DNA of 64,000 nt from Candidatus Woesearchaeota archaeon (GTDB lineage Archaea > Nanobdellota > Nanobdellia > Woesearchaeales > WJKL01), in the NCBI GenBank assembly GCA_019322435.1, contig JAHWIR010000004.1, positions 61,890 to 125,889 on the forward strand, in the 5' to 3' direction. The notes under the pieces were generated by a model. The model had not been told where the DNA came from. It saw only the letters and a program-made list of their open reading frames with translations, and did no database searches. Made by a program: the position numbers and the translations under genes. Shown in pieces: positions 58,478 to 64,000 of the stretch; the first letter of the stretch is position 1, and each line of letters starts with the position of its first letter.

Positions 58478-58792
58478 ATGCCAAAAACAACCTATAAAAT
58501 ACCAAACATAGAAGACCAGCCAGGAAGAACAGGAAACCCTTGTTGTTCAGTAGAATATAGCAACGGCTCTGAAGAGAAAACAGGAAGTTGTATAGTCTTC
58601 TTAAACCATGAATACAAAGACGGAAAATTCATCAAAAGAATCTGTCCAGATGGATCTGAATTTGATTACAGTAAATATGACTTTGAAACTCCTGTAAGAA
58701 GCATAGTAGGTGTATATAATGGTGTTGAAGACTATATTGAACAGGAATTCAGAAGGATGTTCCAGGAACAAAGAGAAAAACAAGGCTGGTAA
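58478..58792 (+). CDS. hypothetical soluble protein
   Basis: 104 residues, unrecognised. GNPCCSVEYSNGSEEKTGSC contains three cysteines, CPDGSEFDYSKYD a fourth; the C terminus is an amphipathic helix rich in Arg, Glu and Gln. Good ribosome site ATGGAGGAAAA before the ATG. It lies 71 bases after the 19-residue peptide frame, possibly on the same transcript. Confidence 0.5.
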   Translation: MPKTTYKIPNIEDQPGRTGNPCCSVEYSNGSEEKTGSCIVFLNHEYKDGKFIKRICPDGSEFDYSKYDFETPVRSIVGVYNGVEDYIEQEFRRMFQEQREKQGW

Positions 58793-58805
58793 ACGATAGT
58801 ATTAA

Positions 58806-59186
58806 TCACTTCAAAAACAAAGTCCTAATCTTGCCTAAAAACTGAACAGAAATTGCCCCAATAGAATTAGCTAATATATCCCCATACTGAAAAACCCTTC
58901 CAGAAACAAAAATCTGATGAAGCTCATCAAAAATTCCAATAACTATTGCAAATATAACTGCTAACAAGGTTGCATATTTTATCTTGCTTGCATAAAAAGC
59001 CCTAAAAAGAAACAAGCTTAAAACAGCATATTCTATAAAATGTAAAAAAGGATTCATCTTGGTCGGAAGCCCCACACCAGAAGAAAATGAAAAATAAACA
59101 ACAGTAAAAAAAATCAAAAATAACAAAGCCCAGTTAAAATAATAATTAGCTAATATCTTCTTCACTATTTTCCAAAATTTATTCAT
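58806..59186 (-). CDS. VanZ-like membrane protein
   Basis: 126 residues, four membrane helices. The FDELHQIFVSGRVFQYGDIL segment (about 86-106) is the VanZ signature, with conserved E/D-H-Q and the D in GD-x-x-AN. Function of VanZ-like proteins is unclear; some confer glycopeptide tolerance, others are linked to cell-surface glycans. Overlaps leuS by ATGA. Confidence 0.8.
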   Translation of the reverse strand: MNKFWKIVKKILANYYFNWALLFLIFFTVVYFSFSSGVGLPTKMNPFLHFIEYAVLSLFLFRAFYASKIKYATLLAVIFAIVIGIFDELHQIFVSGRVFQYGDILANSIGAISVQFLGKIRTLFLK

Positions 59187-61831
59187 TTTATCAAAATAGC
59201 CACTTTGCCAGGCATTGCTTGTTTAGCTTTTGCCTCTCTGCTTTCATCAGCACTAAACACAGCTATTTTATCTGTTCCAAATTCCTGTTTAATCAAATCC
59301 AAATTATCTTTAATTGCTTTAATCTCAGTCTTCTGGTCCAAAACAACTTCAGGCACTTTAGTTGGATCCTTAACCAATCTAGGAACTAATGAAGAAATAT
59401 CCTTAGAATGCTCTTTATCCATTGTCTTTTTTATCAGCTTTCCAACATCTCTTGTCTTCTCCATTGCCTCCTTCAAATCACTAATAAACTTATACTTCCA
59501 TTCATCTGCAACAAACAATACAATCTCTTCTAATTTCTCTACCTTAGCCAGCTTCATGACATTTTTTATATCACTGATAGTTCCTTCAATCAGATTCTCT
59601 ACTTCTTCTGCCTTCAGGTCTATTTTCCCAGCATCATATTTAGGCCAGCTAGCTAAACTCAAAAATCCTTTTCCACCAATCTTCTCCCACAACTCTTCTG
59701 TAAAATGAGGACAGAAAGGATGTAATAATTTCAAAAACTTCTCAAGAGTATCTTTGCTTACTTCTTTTTCAAGACATTCGAACAACTCTCTAAGTTTGAT
59801 TATAGCAAAATTATATCTAAATTCTTCAATATCTTCAGTTATTCCTTTAATTGCTTTATTCAGTTTGCTATCAACTTTCTTTGAAGATTTTCCAATCTTA
59901 ACACTATCAAAATAATCAAATAGTTTCTTCATGAATCTTGAACTTCCCTCAATTCCTTTATCACTCCATTCCAGATCCTTATCAGGAGAAGCAATACTCA
60001 TCAAAAAGAATCTTGCAGTATCAATTCCATATTTATCTGAAATCTCTTCAGGCAGTACAGTATTCCCTCTTGATTTGCTCATTACATAGCCGTCTAGCCC
60101 ATGCAGCATTCCTTGATTAAACAATCTGGTAAAAGGCTCGTCAAACTTCAGATAATTCATATCCCTCAGTGCCTTTGTAAAGAATCTTGCATAAATCAAA
60201 TGCATGCATGCATGCTCTGCCCCACCGATATACTGGTCAACAGGCATCCAATATTTCACTTTAGCTTTATCAAAAGGCGCCTTATTATTTTGAGAATCGC
60301 AATATCTCAAAAAATACCATGAAGAATCATAAAAAGTATCCATTGTATCTGTCTCCCTTTTAGCATCCCCTTTGCATTTAGGGCACTTGACATCAACAAA
60401 ACTCTTGCTTGTCTCAAGAGGATTCCCTTTTCCAAATACAACCTTCTCAGGCAATAACACTGGAAGTTCTTTTTCAGGCACAGCTACAATCCCACATTTC
60501 TCGCAATGGATTACAGGTATTGGAGTTCCCCAATATCTCTGCCTTGAAACAAGCCAATCCTTTAACTTATAATTTATAGTTCTCTTTCCCCAGCCTTTTT
60601 TCTCAGCAAAATCAGCAATTGCTTCCATTGCATCCCTGTTGCTCATTCCGTCAAATTCCCCTGAATTAGCCATCACTCCGTCATCAACATAAGCTCTTGA
60701 CATCTTCTCAACATCTAGATCCCAATCAGAAGGTGAAATAACAACCCTTAAAGGCAGTTTATACTTCTTGGCAAATTCAAAATCCCTGTGGTCATGAGTA
60801 GGAACAGCCATAACAGCCCCGGTTCCATAATCATAAAGAGCATAATCAGCAACCCATAAAGGGCATTTCTCTCCTGTAAATGGATTGATAAAATATTTTC
60901 CCAAGAAAATACCATTCTTCTCTTTTCCTTCAGCAGTCCTATCAATAATGCTCTGTTTCTTGACTTTCTTGATAAACTCTTTAATTTTTTTCTCAATCTT
61001 TGTTCCTTTTGTCCATTCAATGACTTTAGGATGTTCTGCAGCCAATACAAGATAAGTGATTCCATAGACAGTATCGACCCTTGTTGTATAAGTTTCAATC
61101 TCATCTATCTTCTTGTCATTTTCATCAATAATATCAAATTTTAATGTTACACCCTCGCTTCTTCCAATCCAATTCTCCTGCATTATCTTGATTCTTTCAG
61201 GCCACTCTAGCTTGGGAATATCTTCCAACAGTTCATCAGCATACTTTGTTGTCTTGATAAACCACTGTTCAAGCATCTTTGGCTCAACATCAGTATCCTT
61301 GTGCCTCCAGCACTTGCCGTCATGCACCTGCTCATTAGCAAGGACAGTATTGCATTTAGGGCACCAATTGACAGGAGCTTTCTTCCTGTACACCAGGCCT
61401 TTTTCCATGAATTTCAAAAAGATATACTGGTTCCATCTGTAATATTCTGGCTCGCATGAAGAAATCTTTCTGTCCCAATCATAGCTCAACCCTAAAGTCT
61501 TTTGCTGCTTGATAAAATTATTGATTGCATCATTTGTATGCTTTCTAGGATGCACTTTAGCCTTGATAGCAGCATTCTCAGCAGGCAGTCCAAATGAATC
61601 ATAGCCCATTGGATAAAGAACATTAAAGCCATTCATCCTCTTGAATCTGGTATATATATCTCCAATAGAATAATTAAAAGCATGCCCCATATGGAGCCCA
61701 GAACCAGAAGGATAAGGATACATCTCCAGGCAGTAATATTTTGGAGCTTTAGGGTCTTCCTTAACTTTGAAGATCTTTTTCTCCTCCCACCTCTTCTGCC
61801 ATTTAGCTTGAATTTTTTTGAAGTCTGTCAT
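59183..61831 (-). CDS. leuS: leucyl-tRNA synthetase, bacterial-type sequence
   Basis: 882 residues, class I. YPYPSGSGLHMGH is the HIGH region and VMSKSRGNTV the KMSKS. GYDSFGLPAENAA, YDWDRKISSCEPEYYRWNQ, VNWCPKCNTVLANEQV and NWIGRSEGV match the bacterial LeuRS layout, including zinc-1 cysteines and the editing domain placed as in bacteria, not the archaeal/eukaryal form. ATG at 61831 follows the rpoN TAG by one base; a longer reading from 61864 would overlap rpoN. Confidence 0.95.
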   Translation of the reverse strand: MTDFKKIQAKWQKRWEEKKIFKVKEDPKAPKYYCLEMYPYPSGSGLHMGHAFNYSIGDIYTRFKRMNGFNVLYPMGYDSFGLPAENAAIKAKVHPRKHTNDAINNFIKQQKTLGLSYDWDRKISSCEPEYYRWNQYIFLKFMEKGLVYRKKAPVNWCPKCNTVLANEQVHDGKCWRHKDTDVEPKMLEQWFIKTTKYADELLEDIPKLEWPERIKIMQENWIGRSEGVTLKFDIIDENDKKIDEIETYTTRVDTVYGITYLVLAAEHPKVIEWTKGTKIEKKIKEFIKKVKKQSIIDRTAEGKEKNGIFLGKYFINPFTGEKCPLWVADYALYDYGTGAVMAVPTHDHRDFEFAKKYKLPLRVVISPSDWDLDVEKMSRAYVDDGVMANSGEFDGMSNRDAMEAIADFAEKKGWGKRTINYKLKDWLVSRQRYWGTPIPVIHCEKCGIVAVPEKELPVLLPEKVVFGKGNPLETSKSFVDVKCPKCKGDAKRETDTMDTFYDSSWYFLRYCDSQNNKAPFDKAKVKYWMPVDQYIGGAEHACMHLIYARFFTKALRDMNYLKFDEPFTRLFNQGMLHGLDGYVMSKSRGNTVLPEEISDKYGIDTARFFLMSIASPDKDLEWSDKGIEGSSRFMKKLFDYFDSVKIGKSSKKVDSKLNKAIKGITEDIEEFRYNFAIIKLRELFECLEKEVSKDTLEKFLKLLHPFCPHFTEELWEKIGGKGFLSLASWPKYDAGKIDLKAEEVENLIEGTISDIKNVMKLAKVEKLEEIVLFVADEWKYKFISDLKEAMEKTRDVGKLIKKTMDKEHSKDISSLVPRLVKDPTKVPEVVLDQKTEIKAIKDNLDLIKQEFGTDKIAVFSADESREAKAKQAMPGKVAILIK

Positions 61832-61832
61832 T

Positions 61833-62030
61833 CTAAAACTTCTTAAATTGTCCAGCTGTATCAATCAAATCAACATGTCCTAAAAACAACGCTCTGCAGC
61901 AATACCTTTCTAATCCCAAATCATCTAAAATCTTTTTCCTGTCTTCTCCAGCTTCAACTCTCTCTTTGAATTCTTCCCACAAATGCCCTACTGGCTTTCC
62001 GCAACTAAAACATCTTATTGGTATTATCAT
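61833..62030 (-). CDS. rpoN: RNA polymerase subunit N (Rpb10)
   Basis: 65 residues: MIIPIRCFSCGKPVGHLW, then RYCCRALFLGHVDLI. The zinc cysteines C7, C10, C44 and C45 are all present. ATG at 62030 gives the universal MIIPIRC N terminus; a longer frame to 62093 is spacer. Part of the eL18-uL13-uS9-rpoN operon. Confidence 0.97.
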   Translation of the reverse strand: MIIPIRCFSCGKPVGHLWEEFKERVEAGEDRKKILDDLGLERYCCRALFLGHVDLIDTAGQFKKF

Positions 62031-62093
62031 TTTAAAAAAACCTCCAGTTTTTTTAAAGCTTGGAATTGCGTAGCTAATTTCATTGTTTTTCAA
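62031..62093 (-). other. spacer hairpins between rps9 and rpoN
   Basis: Minus strand carries AACAATGAAATTAG..CAATTCCAAGCTTTAAA, similar to the spacer at 62908-62961, and then AAAAAAAC-CTCCA-GTTTTTTT-type pairing over the rpoN ribosome-site region (AGGTTTTTTT). Confidence 0.4.
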
Positions 62094-62492
62094 TCACCTG
62101 TATGATTTTTGCCGTTTAGCTCTAGCTTGTCCTCTTCTGTTTGGTTTGGATGCTTCTTTCCTTCTTATATCAGCAACCAACAAATGCCTGTCATAATTCA
62201 AAAATATTTTTTCTAGTCTTTTAGCATATTTTGCCAATGCTCTTGCTATTGCCAGTCTTGCTGCTTCTGACTGTGAATTAACTCCTCCGCCATTAACTCT
62301 AACATCAATATCCACTTGACTAGCAACATCTCCTGCCAATAACAAAGGCTCTTTTAATCTTAATCTTGCAATATTATTTCCATAAACATCAATCATCTCA
62401 TTATTGATTCTAACCTTTCCTGTTCCAGGCTTTAATGTAGCTCTTGCTACTGCTCTTTTCCTTTTTCCTGACATATGTACTAATTTTGGCAT
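62094..62492 (-). CDS. rps9: 30S ribosomal protein uS9
   Basis: 132 residues: VHMSGKRKRAVARATLKPG near the start, RVNGGGVNSQSEAARLAIAR in the core, and the C terminus RRGQARAKRQKSYR that reaches the P-site tRNA. ATG at 62492 lies one base after the uL13 stop. Confidence 0.97.
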   Translation of the reverse strand: MPKLVHMSGKRKRAVARATLKPGTGKVRINNEMIDVYGNNIARLRLKEPLLLAGDVASQVDIDVRVNGGGVNSQSEAARLAIARALAKYAKRLEKIFLNYDRHLLVADIRRKEASKPNRRGQARAKRQKSYR

Positions 62493-62493
62493 T

Positions 62494-62907
62494 CTATTTT
62501 TCACCCATTGACTTGCAGATATCTGCAACAGTAACATATCTTAGACTTGGAACCTTTGAAATATTTGCTTTTTCTACTGTTTCTGTTTTTTCATCTTTTA
62601 ATCCTTCAGGAACACCCCTATAGCATCTTATTCTTTCAAATGCTTTCCTTCCTTTATCTTGCTTATAAGGCAGCATCCCTCTTATTGCTCTTTTCACAAA
62701 CATATCAGGCCTTCTCAAAATATAAGGCCCGTGAAATACTTGCCCCATCTGTCTCTTTGCCTTATACCTTGCTAATATCTCTTTCTTGTTTCCAGTCATT
62801 ATTGCCTTTTCACAATTAACAATATCTACTTTTTCTCCTAGCAAAGCTTTCTTAGCAGCAACTGTCGCTACTCTTCCCAATATCAAGTCTTTAGCATTAA
62901 TTATCAT
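62494..62907 (-). CDS. rpl13: 50S ribosomal protein uL13
   Basis: 137 residues: IINAKDLILGRVATVAAKKA, VNCEKAIMTGNKKEILARYK, GPYILRRPDMFVKRAIRGML and PYKQDKGRKAFERIRCYRG, typical archaeal uL13 with the late LPxKxxxGR-like stretch. Short spacer hairpin upstream. Confidence 0.97.
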   Translation of the reverse strand: MIINAKDLILGRVATVAAKKALLGEKVDIVNCEKAIMTGNKKEILARYKAKRQMGQVFHGPYILRRPDMFVKRAIRGMLPYKQDKGRKAFERIRCYRGVPEGLKDEKTETVEKANISKVPSLRYVTVADICKSMGEK

Positions 62908-62961
62908 TTTAAATTTCCTCGAAATTTAAAGCTTGAAATTATTTTTAATGATTTCATTGTT
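62908..62961 (-). other. spacer hairpins between rpl18e and rpl13
   Basis: Minus strand: AACAATGAAATCATTAAAAATAATTTCAAGCTTTAAATTTC. GAAAT..ATTTC forms a hairpin, and the layout repeats that of the rps9-rpoN spacer. Possible processing or regulatory site. Confidence 0.4.
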
Positions 62962-63321
62962 TTAACCTAGTATTCTGATCCTCTTGCCTTTTGGATCTTC
63001 TTTTATTAATTCATTTATTGGGATTGCTTTCCCCACTTTATTGATCTTGTCTGATGCATTTCCTGAAAATGCAAAAGCTGCAACAGTTACAGCATGATCA
63101 ATATCACCAACTGACAGCACCTTTCCAGGAACAACAACAACTTCATTGTCTTTTGTAAATTTATTTATCTTATACAGGTTGACAATCCTTCTTTTTCTTG
63201 AAGGTTTTTCTAGATCATCAGCTACTCTTTTCCATATATTACAGCCATGTTCATTGGCTTTTTTCCTTAATTCCTGTATCAATCCTTTTAACAAAGGATT
63301 TGTTGGACCTGTTCTTTTCAT
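62962..63321 (-). CDS. rpl18e: 50S ribosomal protein eL18
   Basis: 119 residues: TGPTNPLLKGLIQELRKKA, DLEKPSRKRRIVNLYKINKF, VVVPGKVLSVGDIDHAVTVA and the C terminus GKRIRILG. Normal length. Its start codon is in the 3' arm of a hairpin that is duplicated before pyrH. Confidence 0.96.
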   Translation of the reverse strand: MKRTGPTNPLLKGLIQELRKKANEHGCNIWKRVADDLEKPSRKRRIVNLYKINKFTKDNEVVVVPGKVLSVGDIDHAVTVAAFAFSGNASDKINKVGKAIPINELIKEDPKGKRIRILG

Positions 63322-63370
63322 TTTACGTAGTAAAATGGAAAGTTTGTTCGGCTTTGCCGAACTTTACTTT
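63317..63370 (-). promoter_or_regulatory. two-hairpin leader element, copy B (rpl18e)
   Basis: Reading toward rpl18e: AAAG-TTCGGC-AAA-GCCGAA-CAAACTTT hairpin, then CATTTTA-CTACG-TAAAATG, a hairpin containing the start codon. Matches the element at 10981-11035 at all but three positions, including the MKR codons. Confidence 0.6.
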
Positions 63371-63388
63371 TCATTTTGTAAGCATAAT

Positions 63389-63471
63389 GCGAGGGACGGG
63401 GTTTGAACCCGCGCAGCCACTAAGGCACTAGGCCCTCAACCTAGCTCGTTTGACCACTCCGACACCCTCGC
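63389..63471 (-). tRNA. tRNA-Leu (GAG)
   Basis: 83 bases, class II. Acceptor GCGAGGG/CCCTCGC, anticodon arm CTAGG-TTGAGGG-CCTAG giving GAG, long variable arm TGCC..GGC, T arm GCGGG-TTCAAAC-CCCGT. Base 73 is A, as needed for leucine. No intron, CCA not encoded. Lies between rpoD and rpl18e in the ribosomal operon. Confidence 0.96.
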
Positions 63472-63496
63472 GTGATGTGTTAATTATCGAGGATGT

Positions 63497-64000
63497 TTAC
63501 TTGAGGAGCTTTACAAACTCATCTGTTTTCTTTTGAAATCTTTTTATTGCTTCTTTTACAATATCTCTAGGATCAATCTGACCCCAGCTTTCAATATTAA
63601 AAATAAAATCAGATTTGCTTTCTTCTACCTTGATGCCGTCAGGACATACTTCTACACAAGCATTGCAAAAAGTGCAGTTTAAGGGATTGACAACAGTCAG
63701 TTTTCCTTTTGTAAACTCAAATACTTTTGCAGGGCATTTTCGAGAAGCATCTTCACAGCTTTCTCCTTTTGAATTGACTTCAATAATTGGATAGTTCTTA
63801 TAAATAACCAAACCAGGACTCCATTTTGCATGTTCCTTTCCTTGCCCCATCATAGCTGTTGCCACTAACTCCATCTTTTGTCCTTTCAACAGTTTTGCAA
63901 TAGGCATGTCAGGATTAACAGGAACACACTTCTTATCCTTGCTCTTTATATCCTTAGCATAAACATAACCAGCACTCTTGCCAACAAGAGTCATCTTCAA
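63497..64000 (-). CDS. rpoD: RNA polymerase subunit D (Rpb3), 5' end outside the window
   Basis: The C-terminal 167 residues are visible and the frame stays open at the window edge. GQGKEHAKWSPGLV is diagnostic of the Rpb3/RpoD insertion and dimerisation domain. CEDASRKCP and CTFCNACVEVCP form a ferredoxin-like domain able to hold a 4Fe-4S cluster, as in many archaeal D subunits. The final KEAIKRFQKKTDEFVKLL helix is the dimerisation helix. First in the operon with tRNA-Leu, eL18, uL13, uS9 and rpoN. Confidence 0.95.
   Translation of the reverse strand: MKMTLVGKSAGYVYAKDIKSKDKKCVPVNPDMPIAKLLKGQKMELVATAMMGQGKEHAKWSPGLVIYKNYPIIEVNSKGESCEDASRKCPAKVFEFTKGKLTVVNPLNCTFCNACVEVCPDGIKVEESKSDFIFNIESWGQIDPRDIVKEAIKRFQKKTDEFVKLLK

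Noticed and set aside
63146..63431. Plus-strand frames over the tRNA-Leu and the rpl18e leader, one ending in a GTGFEPA-like peptide
   Set aside because: This peptide is the usual translation of a tRNA T arm; the region is explained by tRNA-Leu and the leader element.

Overview
The window is a gene-dense, AT-rich stretch of archaeal chromosome. Diagnostic archaeal genes are fibrillarin and Nop5, both DNA topoisomerase VI subunits, DnaG-type primase, HerA, ABCE1/Rli1, archaeal TrpRS, TrmI, RNA polymerase subunits D and N, eL18-uL13-uS9, and an SRP RNA with archaeal helices. Small proteins, 4-base ATGA start/stop overlaps, leaderless promoters (TATA about 26 bases before ATG) and tail-to-tail genes that share stop codons point to a streamlined genome. 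Together with a bacterial-looking LeuRS this suggests a DPANN lineage such as Woesearchaeota or Pacearchaeota; that placement is inference.

Layout. 1-2.2 kb: hydrolase fragment and IscS-IscU. 2.2-6.9 kb: MazG-like and zinc proteins, then an RNA-modification operon (short Nop5, phosphohistidine-domain protein, methyltransferase, fibrillarin). 7-10.3 kb: four-subunit 2-oxoacid:ferredoxin oxidoreductase with two extra small genes. 10.3-17 kb: UMP kinase, SecD-SecF, CTP synthase, M50 protease, thioredoxin/DsbD-like membrane protein. 17-20 kb: CARF-like protein and a set of membrane-anchored unknowns. 20-24.8 kb: small repressor and MacB-like ABC operon. 24.8-32.8 kb: glycogen/maltodextrin operon (regulator, GT4, GH57, two related small proteins, eukaryote-like GT3 glycogen synthase, GalT-like, debranching enzyme). 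32.8-38.1 kb: converging operon of mostly unrecognised genes around a GT2 and a GH15 enzyme, with a hidden 48-residue ribbon-helix-helix gene. 38.2-45.5 kb: radical SAM protein, ABCE1, DUF99, sugar-phosphate mutase and nucleotidyltransferase, SemiSWEET, TrmI. 45.5-45.7 kb: tRNA-Cys and a doubly interrupted tRNA-Arg. 45.7-49.3 kb: topoisomerase VI and a KH protein. 49.3-50 kb: a 750-base non-coding zone rich in hairpins before dnaG. 50-59 kb: DnaG, foldase-thioredoxin fusion, HerA, TrpRS, presenilin-type protease, metallo-beta-lactamase-like protein, SRP RNA. 59-64 kb: LeuRS joined to the rpoN-uS9-uL13-eL18-tRNA-Leu-rpoD operon.

How it fits together: POR, FeS assembly and glycogen enzymes suggest a fermentative, carbohydrate-storing metabolism; SecDF, DsbD-like, foldase, M50 and presenilin proteins serve the membrane; the rest is core information processing. 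The most unusual signals are RNA-level: the tRNA-Arg with a T-loop intron, the 49.4 kb leader with mutually exclusive hairpins, a two-hairpin element duplicated in front of pyrH and rpl18e, and short palindromic TATA boxes placed to serve two divergent leaderless genes. No CRISPR array, insertion sequence or rRNA gene was seen.
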